A stretch of DNA of 64,000 nucleotides from an uncultured Bacilli bacterium (lineage in GTDB: Bacteria; Bacillota_I; Bacilli_A; RFN20; CAG-826): the NCBI GenBank assembly GCA_944375905.1, contig CALWAS010000018.1:1-64000 (forward strand), in the 5' to 3' direction. Numbering within the stretch: position 1 is the first letter of the stretch; each line of letters opens with the position of its first letter. Shown here piece by piece: positions 25,652-37,427 of the stretch. The notes under the pieces are model-generated. The model did no database searches, was not told the origin of the DNA, and worked only from the letters and a program-made list of their open reading frames with translations. Position numbers and translations under genes: made by a program.

Positions 25652-26668
25652 CTATTGAATCCCGTTCGGGTTTTTCCTCTGGAAATTGTAGGCGTCCCGG
25701 CAAGCGTCCTCGACCGTTAGACTCGCCTTCCAATGGAGCTCCCTTTCGGCTTTGCTGCAGTCCGCGTAGTTGCTCGCGACGTCTCCAGGGCGCCGAGGGG
25801 CGATCACATAGGGAATCTTGACGCCGGTGGCCTTTTCGAAGGCGTGGACGACCTCGAGGACCGAAGTCCCCTTCCCCGTCCCGAGATTGTAGATGTCGAG
25901 CCCGTCCAAGGTGTCGAACCGCTTGATGGCCGCGACGTGTCCCCTCGCGAGATCCACGACATGGATGTAGTCGCGCACCCCGGTCCCGTCCGGCGTCGGG
26001 TAGTCGTTCCCATTGACGTTGAGGTGGTCGAGCTTCCCGATGGCCACTTGGGTGACATATGGCATGAGGTTATTCGGGATTCCGTTCGGGTCCTCGCCCA
26101 GAAGACCGGAAGGATGGGCCCCGATCGGATTGAAATAACGGAGGAGAATCACCTTGAGCGAAGGATCGGCCTTGGAGGCATCCTCGAGGATGCGCTCAAT
26201 CATGATCTTGGTCTCGCCATATGGATTCGTGGCCGATCCGACCGGGTCGGTCTCGACCAGCGGAAGGCGCTTGGGCACGCCGTAGACGGTAGCCGAGGAG
26301 GAAAAGACGATGCAATGGACGCCATGCTTCTTCATGAGCTTGAGGACCGTCAAGGCCGAGCCGAGATTGTTCTCATAGTACTCGATCGGCTTCCTCGTCG
26401 ACTCGGCGACCGCCTTGTAGCCGGCGAAGTGGATGACGGCCTCGATCTTTTCCTTGGAAAATACTTCCTCCATCGCCTTCTCGTCGCAGGCATCGACCTC
26501 GTAGAAAGGAGGGCGGACCCCGGTAAGCTCTTCGATGCGGTCGAGCACCGAGGCCTTGGCGTTGTATAGATTGTCGACGACGATCGGCTCGTAGCCATTG
26601 GCGATGAGCTCGATGGTGGTCTCGCTTCCGATGAAGCCGAGTCCCCCGGTGACCAAGATCCGTTTCAT
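25652..26668 (-). CDS. galE: UDP-glucose 4-epimerase
   Basis: 338 residues, extended SDR. NAD-binding TGGLGFIGSE at 7-16, catalytic Ser in SSSATVYG and Tyr/Lys in YGETK, and LRYFNPIGAHPSG, all diagnostic of GalE. It interconverts UDP-glucose and UDP-galactose and thereby links galactose uptake (mgl operon in this window) with glycan precursor supply. AAGGAGG stands 7 nt before ATG 26668. The start overlaps the stop of the DUF1836 gene by four bases (ATGA), so the two are coupled. Confidence 0.96.
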   Translation of the reverse strand: MKRILVTGGLGFIGSETTIELIANGYEPIVVDNLYNAKASVLDRIEELTGVRPPFYEVDACDEKAMEEVFSKEKIEAVIHFAGYKAVAESTRKPIEYYENNLGSALTVLKLMKKHGVHCIVFSSSATVYGVPKRLPLVETDPVGSATNPYGETKIMIERILEDASKADPSLKVILLRYFNPIGAHPSGLLGEDPNGIPNNLMPYVTQVAIGKLDHLNVNGNDYPTPDGTGVRDYIHVVDLARGHVAAIKRFDTLDGLDIYNLGTGKGTSVLEVVHAFEKATGVKIPYVIAPRRPGDVASNYADCSKAERELHWKASLTVEDACRDAYNFQRKNPNGIQ

Positions 26669-27390
26669 TTTCCTTCCTCCTTTTTCTTGGCTATCTTCTC
26701 TTTCCTTTTCTTTTCGCTCGTTAGTTTCTTCGCCTCGCTTTTTTCCTTCTTTCCCTCGCTCTTACTTATCTTCCGCTCGATTTTCGGGGAAGGGGGTTCC
26801 ATTTCCATGTCTTCTTTGACGAGGGAAAGGAGCGTCGAGGCAAGAAGGCGGTTCGCGACCGCCTGGACGGAGGCTCGAAGGGCAAGGAGAGCAAGGCGGT
26901 CGCGAAGGTCCTTCCTGGCCTTTTCCGGATTGTCTTCCCTTTCCTTCTCGTAGGTTTTCTTGAAAGCGCCGGCCTGCGATTCGAGGCGATGCGAGGCATC
27001 GGAGAAAATGTCCATCGACATCGTCTTGAAGAAGCCATAGAGAATCGACTTGTCCTCGCTTACCTGGGCGTCCATGTCGATGAGGAGGGAGATTTCCCCC
27101 ATCGATAGCGACTTCTTGAGAAGCGAGATGGCGATGAGATATCCGATTTGATCCTTCTTGTAACGCTTGCGTTCCGGCTCGGCGATGACGTTGGCCTTCA
27201 CGTAGTTGTTGACCATGAAAGAGGTAAGGGCCTCGCTTCCGTCCTTGCTGAAGGGGGAAAGGACCTCGTTTACGTAATCGAGGACCTGCTCCATGTAAAG
27301 CCCGACCGAAGGCAGTTCCTTGTAGGAGGGCAGCTCAAAGGAGGACAAGGCGTGGAGATAGTCCTCGAGCTGGTCGTAGATGTCCTTCAT
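26665..27390 (-). CDS. DUF1836 family protein with a basic C-terminal tail
   Basis: 241 residues. The core (about residues 18-130) matches DUF1836, a Firmicutes family with a MerR-like helix-turn-helix: LPSYKELPSVGLYMEQVLDYVN, SFMVNNYVKANVI and KKDQIGYLIAISLLKKSLSMGEI. A DNA-binding role is therefore likely but unproven. The last 50 residues are almost only Lys, Glu and Ser and are probably disordered or nucleic-acid binding. TATCAT lies eight bases before ATG 27390 and there is no Shine-Dalgarno. Being coupled to galE it might regulate sugar metabolism; that is only context. Confidence 0.82.
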   Translation of the reverse strand: MKDIYDQLEDYLHALSSFELPSYKELPSVGLYMEQVLDYVNEVLSPFSKDGSEALTSFMVNNYVKANVIAEPERKRYKKDQIGYLIAISLLKKSLSMGEISLLIDMDAQVSEDKSILYGFFKTMSMDIFSDASHRLESQAGAFKKTYEKEREDNPEKARKDLRDRLALLALRASVQAVANRLLASTLLSLVKEDMEMEPPSPKIERKISKSEGKKEKSEAKKLTSEKKRKEKIAKKKEEGK

Positions 27391-27398
27391 TCCATCAA

Positions 27399-27404
27399 AT
27401 GATA
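27399..27404 (-). promoter_or_regulatory. -10 hexamer 8 nt before ATG 27390
   Basis: TATCAT on the minus strand, eight-base spacer, then the start of the DUF1836 gene; no Shine-Dalgarno between. Confidence 0.4.
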
Positions 27405-27454
27405 GCCCATCGACGGCTTAAAGTCCCGAAGGAGGTAGGAGGCGAGGAAGAGAG

Positions 27455-27481
27455 AAAAAAGAAGCGGCTCGCCGCCGCTTC
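27455..27481 (-). terminator. Intrinsic terminator of the pcrA-ligA-gatCAB operon
   Basis: GAAGCGGC (27461-27468) pairs with GCCGCTTC (27474-27481) around TCGCC, followed on the minus strand by six T (27455-27460). It lies just after the gatB stop. Confidence 0.85.
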
Positions 27482-27495
27482 TTCCATGACGCGCT

Positions 27496-28923
27496 TCAAC
27501 GCTTGGCAAGTTCCTCCCGGAGCTTGGCCATGACCGCGGATGGCTTGGCCTTGCCCTTCGATAGTTTCATGACCTGTCCGACGAGGTAGGAGATGGCCCT
27601 CTCCTTCCCGGCCTTGTAATCGGCAATCGACTGAGGATTGGCGTCGAGGGCCGCCGTGACGAAGGAAAGGATGGCCCCTTCGTCGTCGACCATCGCCTCG
27701 ATGTGGAGTTCCTTCTTGGCCACATCGATCGAGCAATGGTCGTCGAGGCATTTGAAGAGGATGTCAGCGCATTGGCGGTGGGTGAGCTTTTCCTTTTTCC
27801 CGAGGAGGGTGATTTTCCCTAGCTCGAGCGGGTCGAAGCCGAGTTCTCCGATGGCAATGCCTTTCTTATTGAGGTAGCTATTGATCTCGGTGATGAGGAA
27901 ATTGGCCGCCTCCTTGGCCTCGCATCCCGAAGGGAGGGTTCCCTCGAAATAGGCGGCCATGTCGGGACTCGAAAGAATGATCTCGGCATCCTTTTCGGCG
28001 AGCCCGAGGGCGAGATAGCGCTCGAACTTGCTATCGTAAAGCTCGGGGCAGGTCGCGATGGCATCCTCGACGAACTCGTCGCTCAGCTTCACCGGGACGA
28101 TGTTCGGCTCGGGGAAGTACTTGTAGTCCACCGCATCCGTCTTGACGCGCATGAGGACGGTCTCGCCCCGGCTTTCGTCATAGCGGCGCGTTTCCTGGCG
28201 GATCTTCTCGCCCTTGAGGAGAAGGGCGCTTTGCCTCTCCCGCTCGAACTCGATGGCTTCCTGGATATTCTTGAGGGAGTTGAGGTTCTTGATCTCGACT
28301 TTGGTCCCGAACTCCTTTTGCCCAAACGGGCGGAGGGAGATGTTGACGTCGCAGCGGAGCGACCCCTCTTCCATCTTCCCGTCGGAAGTCCCGGAATAGA
28401 CGACGATGTTCCTTATCGCCTCGACGTACTTCATCGCCTCGTAGCCGTCGTGCATCTCCGGGCGGGAGACGATCTCGACGAGCGGCACGCCAGCCCGGTT
28501 ATAGTCGAGGAGGGTATAGTCGACGAAGTGCGTCTGCTTGCAGGTATCCTCCTCCATGTGGATTCGCTCGATGCCGATCTTCTTCTTCGCTCCGTTCTTC
28601 CTGATCTCGAGGTAGCCGTCGGAACCGATCGGCCGGCGCTGCTGGGTGATCTGGAATCCCTTCGGAAGGTCGGGGTAGAAGTAGTTCTTCCGGTCGAAAT
28701 GGAGTTCGTGGTCGATTTTCATGTGGAGGGCATTCGCGACCCTGATCGCCATCCTGACCGCCTCTTTGTTGAGGCGCGGCATCGTGCCGGGGAAGGCCAT
28801 GTCGAAGACGGTGACCTCGCTATTGGGCTTCCGGGAAAAGGAATTGGGCGAAGCGGAGAACATCTTGCTCCGCGTCTTCATCTCGACGTGGATCTCGAGA
28901 CCGATGACTGCTTCGAAATTCAT
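27496..28923 (-). CDS. gatB: Asp-tRNA(Asn)/Glu-tRNA(Gln) amidotransferase subunit B
   Basis: 475 residues, full length. GatB binds the mischarged Glu-tRNA(Gln) or Asp-tRNA(Asn), activates the acid by phosphorylation and receives ammonia from GatA. Hallmarks: VIGLEIHVEMKTRSKMFSAS at the N-terminus, GVPLVEIVSRPE, FGTKVEIKNLNSLKNIQEAI and the C-terminal YqeY-like helical domain ending in VMAKLREELAKR. It overlaps gatA by four bases. In organisms with a separate asnS (present here at 37,428) the complex mainly serves Gln-tRNA synthesis. Confidence 0.97.
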   Translation of the reverse strand: MNFEAVIGLEIHVEMKTRSKMFSASPNSFSRKPNSEVTVFDMAFPGTMPRLNKEAVRMAIRVANALHMKIDHELHFDRKNYFYPDLPKGFQITQQRRPIGSDGYLEIRKNGAKKKIGIERIHMEEDTCKQTHFVDYTLLDYNRAGVPLVEIVSRPEMHDGYEAMKYVEAIRNIVVYSGTSDGKMEEGSLRCDVNISLRPFGQKEFGTKVEIKNLNSLKNIQEAIEFERERQSALLLKGEKIRQETRRYDESRGETVLMRVKTDAVDYKYFPEPNIVPVKLSDEFVEDAIATCPELYDSKFERYLALGLAEKDAEIILSSPDMAAYFEGTLPSGCEAKEAANFLITEINSYLNKKGIAIGELGFDPLELGKITLLGKKEKLTHRQCADILFKCLDDHCSIDVAKKELHIEAMVDDEGAILSFVTAALDANPQSIADYKAGKERAISYLVGQVMKLSKGKAKPSAVMAKLREELAKR

Positions 28924-30389
28924 AGTTTTCCCTCCTTTTTGTTCATGACGGAAAGGCCGGAGAGGCCGCTTATCTCCTCAAGCGCCTTGGCAAAGGCGAA
29001 TAGCGGTCCTTCCTCATAGGCCCTGGCCATCGCGTTCACCCCGAGCGGCATCCCGCTTTCGAAAGCGAGCGGAACCGTGATCGAGGGAAGGCCGGCGAAA
29101 TTGCCGAGGGCCAGATGGTTGTCGTCGATGAGATACTCGGCGGATAGCTTGTCGGAGGCGTCGACGAAGCGCGGGGCAATCGAAGGCGCGGCCGGGAGAT
29201 AGACGATGTCGTGATTTTGATAGATCTCGCTTAGGCGGTCGACGATCATGTGGCGGAGCCGCTGGGCGCGCAGGAACAGCTCTTCCTGGTTCTCGGCCAT
29301 CAGGCAATAGCTTCCGATGACGAAGCGGCGCTTGATGAGTTCGCTGAAGCCGGCGGTCCGGGCCTTGCTCATCGCTTCCTCGTAGTTCTTGCCATCGTAA
29401 TAGGGGCCGAACTTGATGCCGTCGAGGTTTGCGTCGTTGCTCGTCGCCTCGGCGCAGGAAATGACCATGTAGGCCGGGTAGACGGCCTTGAGGAGGTCGA
29501 GGCCGAAACTGACTTCCTCGACGATGGCCCCCCGCTTCTTGAGCTCTTCGAGCGAAGAAAGGAACTTTTCCTTCATCGTCTCGTCCTTGAGGGAGGAGAC
29601 GATTTCCGAGAAATAGCAGACGCGGACGCCGGAGATTCCCTTATCGAGGTAGGAGGCGTAGTCCTCCACCGGGCGATAGGAAGAAGTCATGTCCTTGTCG
29701 TCCCTTCCGGCGAGGAAGGAAAGAAGAACGGCGGAACTCGCGACGTCGCGAGTGAAATAGCCGACGTGATCGAGGGATGGGGCAAAGGGGAAAAGCCCGA
29801 AGCGGGAAATCCTTCCCCAGCTCGGCTTCATCCCGACGAGCCCGGCGAAGGAAGCCGGCTTCCTCACCGAGTCGCCGGTGTCGCTTCCGAGGGCAAAGGA
29901 ACCGATTCCAGAGGCAAGGGCCGCGGCCGATCCGGAGGAAGAGCCCCCAACCATCCGCTCGTGGGAGGGGTCGTACGGGTTATAGGTCATGCCGATATGG
30001 GAGGTCGTTCCCGTCCCGCCCATCGCGAGTTCGTCGAGCGAGGTCTTGGCGATGAGGACGCACTTCCTTTCCTTGAGCCGGGCGATGACTTCGGCATCGA
30101 AAAGGGGAACGTAGCCCTTTAGCACATTGCTCGAGGCCGTCGTCTCGATTCCCTTCGTCGAGAAGTTGTCCTTGGCTAAATAGGGAATGCCCCAGAGGAC
30201 ATTGTCCTTTTCGGGCTCGACGAGCTGCTCGGCTTCCTTGAGCGCCTCCTCCTCGAGGATCTTCTCGAAGGCGTTGCAGTCATTTTCCTTGGCCCGCCTT
30301 ATGGCTTCTTTGCATAGTTCCAGCGGGGTCGTCTTCTTCTCCACGAGGGCCTCGTGGAGAGAGAGGATATCCATGTCGAGATAGTTCAT
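28920..30389 (-). CDS. gatA: Asp-tRNA(Asn)/Glu-tRNA(Gln) amidotransferase subunit A
   Basis: 489 residues, amidase-signature family. GatA releases ammonia from glutamine. The Ser-cisSer-Lys triad is visible: Lys73 in YLAKDNFS, the cis-Ser in GGSSSGSAAA (about 148-157) and the nucleophile Ser174 in TGDSVRKPAS, where Asp replaces the more common second Gly of TGGS. Start ATG 30389 overlaps the gatC stop by one base; stop overlaps gatB by four. The order gatC-gatA-gatB is the usual one. Confidence 0.97.
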   Translation of the reverse strand: MNYLDMDILSLHEALVEKKTTPLELCKEAIRRAKENDCNAFEKILEEEALKEAEQLVEPEKDNVLWGIPYLAKDNFSTKGIETTASSNVLKGYVPLFDAEVIARLKERKCVLIAKTSLDELAMGGTGTTSHIGMTYNPYDPSHERMVGGSSSGSAAALASGIGSFALGSDTGDSVRKPASFAGLVGMKPSWGRISRFGLFPFAPSLDHVGYFTRDVASSAVLLSFLAGRDDKDMTSSYRPVEDYASYLDKGISGVRVCYFSEIVSSLKDETMKEKFLSSLEELKKRGAIVEEVSFGLDLLKAVYPAYMVISCAEATSNDANLDGIKFGPYYDGKNYEEAMSKARTAGFSELIKRRFVIGSYCLMAENQEELFLRAQRLRHMIVDRLSEIYQNHDIVYLPAAPSIAPRFVDASDKLSAEYLIDDNHLALGNFAGLPSITVPLAFESGMPLGVNAMARAYEEGPLFAFAKALEEISGLSGLSVMNKKEGKL

Positions 30390-30685
30390 CAGCCTACCAC
30401 CTTCGGGAGCTTGATCTCCCCGTCTTTCACGTTGCCGGCGTTCTTGAGGACGTCTTCCTCGCTGAGCGGCTCGGCCGGGACGTCGTCCCGGAGATACGAA
30501 TTAGATACATCGAAGGGGAAGGTCATCGGCTCGAATTTCTCGATGCCCCTCACTTCCTTCATCATCTCCATCTGCTTGGTAAGGATGGAAAACTCCTCAA
30601 GCAGGGTGTCGAGTTCCTCGCCCTTCATCGAGAAGAGCAGGCGCGTGCTCGCGTCGATGAGGACGTCGCGGTTTACTTTCTTCAT
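30389..30685 (-). CDS. gatC: Asp-tRNA(Asn)/Glu-tRNA(Gln) amidotransferase subunit C
   Basis: 98 residues, the small subunit that wraps around and stabilises the GatA-GatB interface. Recognised by size, position directly before gatA, the pattern of an N-terminal helix pair (LDTLLEEFSILTKQMEMM) and the C-terminal LRDDVPAEPLSEEDVLKNAG, a typical GatC motif. It follows ligA by 3 bases. GatC genes are weakly conserved and easily missed. Confidence 0.92.
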   Translation of the reverse strand: MKKVNRDVLIDASTRLLFSMKGEELDTLLEEFSILTKQMEMMKEVRGIEKFEPMTFPFDVSNSYLRDDVPAEPLSEEDVLKNAGNVKDGEIKLPKVVG

Positions 30686-30688
30686 TTT

Positions 30689-35025
<4,337 letters not shown>

Positions 35026-35084
35026 AGATGAATTGAAGTCGCCAATAGTTTAGGTTCCTTCCGCTCCCTTTAGTAGTCTTGACA

Positions 35085-35099
35085 AGAGGCAAAGCCTCT
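35085..35099. repeat. Palindrome next to a TTGACA box in the pcrA upstream region
   Basis: AGAGGC-AAA-GCCTCT forms a perfect 6-bp inverted repeat directly after TTGACA (35079-35084). The matching -10 is weak, so the sequence may be an operator or a small hairpin in the divergent pcrA/membrane-protein promoter region. Confidence 0.3.
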
Positions 35100-35130
35100 T
35101 TGGCCTATCCCTAATCGGCCCGCTTTGGGC

Positions 35131-35136
35131 GATAAT
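35131..35136 (+). promoter_or_regulatory. -10 hexamer 7 nt before ATG 35144
   Basis: GATAAT, seven-base spacer, then ATG; no Shine-Dalgarno, suggesting a leaderless transcript for the membrane-protein operon. Confidence 0.45.
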
Positions 35137-35143
35137 CTAGCCA

Positions 35144-36073
35144 ATGAAAGACATCTTCAGGCCGAGGAAGGGACTAGCCGAAAACGTTGCTTTCCTTTCT
35201 CTTTTCGCGGCCATCGACGCGGTTCTTGCCCTCTTAATGTCCTTTGTTCCGCTCTCCTCCCTTTTCGTCATCGTCTTCCTGCCGGGAGTCTCTTCCTTCG
35301 CCTCTTTTTTGGCCGAGAAGAAATACCTTCCTGTCTATGCCGTCGGGGCATCGCTCCTATCGGTGGCCTTCTCCTTCCACGACCTCGGATCGGCCCTCTT
35401 TTACGTCGTTCCGGCCGTATTGAGCGGAACCCTTCTCGGGCTTTTCGTCTCCAAGGGCTACGACTTCGGGCTTGCCATCTTCGCCGCCGCCTTCTTAAAC
35501 ACCGGCTTTGCCTATCTTTCTTTGCCGATAAGCAAGGCGCTCACAGGCGTCGATTTCGTTGAATTCGCCCTTGTTTTGCTCGGAATATCGGAGAAGGAAG
35601 GGGTTTATGAGATCATTCCGTCCTTCTTCTTCGCCTATGGGGCCGCCGCCTCTTCCCTATCGGCCTTCTTCGTTTCCTACCTCTCGAAAAGATTCATGGG
35701 CGAGGAGAGGAAGGAATCCCGGGTTGGGGAACTCCTTTCCCCTGGCCTATCGCTCCTCCTCGCCGCTATCGGACTCGCCTTATCGTGGGCATCCGTTCTC
35801 TTCTCGCTTCTTCTTTTCTCGATGGCCCTGCTTCTCGCCTTCATGGGGGCCCCGTCCCTATTCAGGAAAAACCCGTGGTGGGTTTTTGCCCTGCTCGTCG
35901 TCCTCGAGTTCGGGGCCCTCTTCCTTTTCGCCTATCTCGTCGACGGCGGCATCGGCCTCGATTCCGCTGCCAAGCTTTCCCTTTTCCTTCTCCCTTTTTC
36001 TTTCCTCAGCCTCGTATCGGCCGCGTTGCCCTATCTAGGGCCAGGAACTAAAATGGGCCGAGGCAAAAAATGA
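35144..36073 (+). CDS. Polytopic membrane protein, possibly YybS/DUF2232-like
   Basis: 309 residues, about eight hydrophobic helices. The pattern of an N-terminal AFLSLFAAIDAVLALLMSFVP pair, a short loop before SFASFLAEKKYLPVYAVGA, and a later set with VVLEFGALFLFAYLVDGG is reminiscent of YybS/DUF2232 proteins of Firmicutes, which resemble the S components of vitamin (ECF) transporters in topology. I cannot confirm this. It starts a three-gene coupled operon (overlaps of four bases with the next gene) inserted between pcrA and asnS. Confidence 0.6.
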   Translation: MKDIFRPRKGLAENVAFLSLFAAIDAVLALLMSFVPLSSLFVIVFLPGVSSFASFLAEKKYLPVYAVGASLLSVAFSFHDLGSALFYVVPAVLSGTLLGLFVSKGYDFGLAIFAAAFLNTGFAYLSLPISKALTGVDFVEFALVLLGISEKEGVYEIIPSFFFAYGAAASSLSAFFVSYLSKRFMGEERKESRVGELLSPGLSLLLAAIGLALSWASVLFSLLLFSMALLLAFMGAPSLFRKNPWWVFALLVVLEFGALFLFAYLVDGGIGLDSAAKLSLFLLPFSFLSLVSAALPYLGPGTKMGRGKK

Positions 36074-36591
36074 AATTCCTCAAGAACTTCGCCTTGGGGC
36101 TCCTCTGGGCCTTCCTCTCGCCCCTTCTATTGGCCATTCTGGTCATCTTCGGGGCCTATGCGCTTTTCGTTTACCTCATCGAATGCGGCAAATGCCTGAT
36201 TCGCTTCTTCCAGGGAAAGAGCTTCTTCCCGCCCCTCGACGAGGACATCATGGTCGCCAAGATCAAGGAGAGGGAAATGAAGGAACTCCTCGGCGAAAAA
36301 GAAGAGGAGAAGAAAGAGGAAGCTCCCGCCGCCCCGGCTTCCCAAAGCGTTTACGTCCAGCAGAATTTCTATCAGGCTCCGCCGATGGGAGGAGCCCCCT
36401 TCCCCGGCTACATCCCCCCTTACCAAGGGGCCATTCCGCCTTCCGTTAGCCAAGGGACGGGCCCGGTTCCGCCCTTGGATGCCATCCCCGGCGTCGGAAC
36501 GCCTCTCCAGCCTCCCTTCGTTGACGGCTCGGTAGAGACTCCTCCCCCGCTTGAATACAAAGGCGAAGAGCAAGGAGACAAGAAGCAATGA
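36070..36591 (+). CDS. Single-pass membrane protein with Pro/Gly-rich tail
   Basis: 173 residues, family not recognised. One long hydrophobic segment at about 5-37 (FALGLLWAFLSPLLLAILVIFGAYALFV as two close helices or one hairpin), then a charged stretch (REMKELLGEKEEEKKEE), then a low-complexity tail rich in Pro, Gly and Gln (from about residue 95) that is probably disordered. ATGA overlaps on both sides couple it to the genes before and after, so the three proteins are probably made in fixed proportion and may form one complex. Confidence 0.6.
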   Translation: MKFLKNFALGLLWAFLSPLLLAILVIFGAYALFVYLIECGKCLIRFFQGKSFFPPLDEDIMVAKIKEREMKELLGEKEEEKKEEAPAAPASQSVYVQQNFYQAPPMGGAPFPGYIPPYQGAIPPSVSQGTGPVPPLDAIPGVGTPLQPPFVDGSVETPPPLEYKGEEQGDKKQ

Positions 36592-37298
36592 ACGCGCTCG
36601 TCGGCATCACGCTAAACGAAAACGACCGTCGGCTGCTCGTCATTTTCCTTATCGTCTTGCTGGTCCTCTTCATCATCCTCGGACTCGTCGGGATGGCGAT
36701 TCGCAGTCTTTTCATTAGCCAAGGAAAGAGAGTCGACAACGAGCTTCACGATGCCGTCGTCTACCGGGTCATCGGCTCGCCCGAAGCCCTCAGGAAATAC
36801 GGGCGCAAGAAAAACGCCCAGCTTTTCGTTCGCCAGTCGTCGCCTGCCATCCTCATCGGGATCTTCCTTATTGCCTTCTACCTCGTCTATTCCTCGATAA
36901 GCGGCGAATGGACAGTCGACCACTTCTCGCGCTTCGGCACCCTCTTCTACGAATACGATTGGGAAGACGAATCGATTTACGTCACCCTATGGGGAATGAG
37001 GCTTCTCAACGAGTGGCCGCCCCTCGTCCACGGGCCATACCTCGATCCGGAGTACTGGGCCTCCTACGTCATCGTCCCCCTCTTGCTCGTCTTTGCCGTC
37101 TACTACCTCGTGGCCAGCATGGCCTACCTTTCGCGCACGATCATGCTCAACCGGCGGGCGCGGAGCGTCTATGAGAAAACCCTCGAGGGATACAATTTCT
37201 ACGATGCTTTGAAGGGCGATAAGGAAAAGGCCCTCGCGAGCGAAGCCGCGAAGGCCGACATAAAGAAGGAAGAGGAAGCTAAAGAGCAAAAATCATGA
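36588..37298 (+). CDS. Membrane protein of unknown function
   Basis: 236 residues with three hydrophobic helices (about 18-40, 86-105 and 155-178), a middle extracytoplasmic loop rich in aromatic and acidic residues (FSRFGTLFYEYDWEDESIYV) and a Lys/Glu-rich C-terminal tail (KKEEEAKEQKS). Not recognised. It is the last gene of the three-gene operon; its end overlaps by 20 bp the end of a small minus-strand gene downstream of asnS, so the two operons converge without a spacer. Confidence 0.6.
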   Translation: MNALVGITLNENDRRLLVIFLIVLLVLFIILGLVGMAIRSLFISQGKRVDNELHDAVVYRVIGSPEALRKYGRKKNAQLFVRQSSPAILIGIFLIAFYLVYSSISGEWTVDHFSRFGTLFYEYDWEDESIYVTLWGMRLLNEWPPLVHGPYLDPEYWASYVIVPLLLVFAVYYLVASMAYLSRTIMLNRRARSVYEKTLEGYNFYDALKGDKEKALASEAAKADIKKEEEAKEQKS

Positions 37299-37416
37299 TG
37301 ATCTCGGCCACGATAAGGCCGAGCATCACAAGGCAAAGGGCCAAGACGAGGAAAGTGAGGCGCTTCGAGGAAAGCGCCTTTCTTTCTTCTTCGGTGACGA
37401 TCTTGCTTTCTTCCAT
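37279..37416 (-). CDS. Small single-span membrane protein downstream of asnS
   Basis: 45 residues: MEESKIVTEEERKALSSK, then a hydrophobic helix with LTFLVLALCLVMLGLIVAEI and a short end at TAG 37279-37281. The ribosome binding site AAGGAG (complement of 37423-37428) overlaps the asnS stop codon and lies 7 nt before ATG 37416, so the gene is translated together with asnS. Composition (charged N-terminus, one clean membrane helix), SD and spacing all support a real gene too short for usual gene finders. Function unknown; such miniproteins often bind larger membrane proteins. Confidence 0.65.
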   Translation of the reverse strand: MEESKIVTEEERKALSSKRLTFLVLALCLVMLGLIVAEIIMIFAL

Positions 37417-37427
37417 CTATCGGCTCC

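Noticed and set aside
29250-30122. Long plus-strand frame opposite gatA (similar ones opposite galE, pcrA, ligA and tsaD)
   Set aside because: Antisense shadows of GC-biased codons: no ribosome binding sites, Arg/Gly/Val-rich nonsense composition, and clear essential genes on the other strand.
35079-35111. Promoter from TTGACA at 35079
   Set aside because: No acceptable -10 box at 16-18 nt; kept only as a palindrome next to a good -35-like hexamer.
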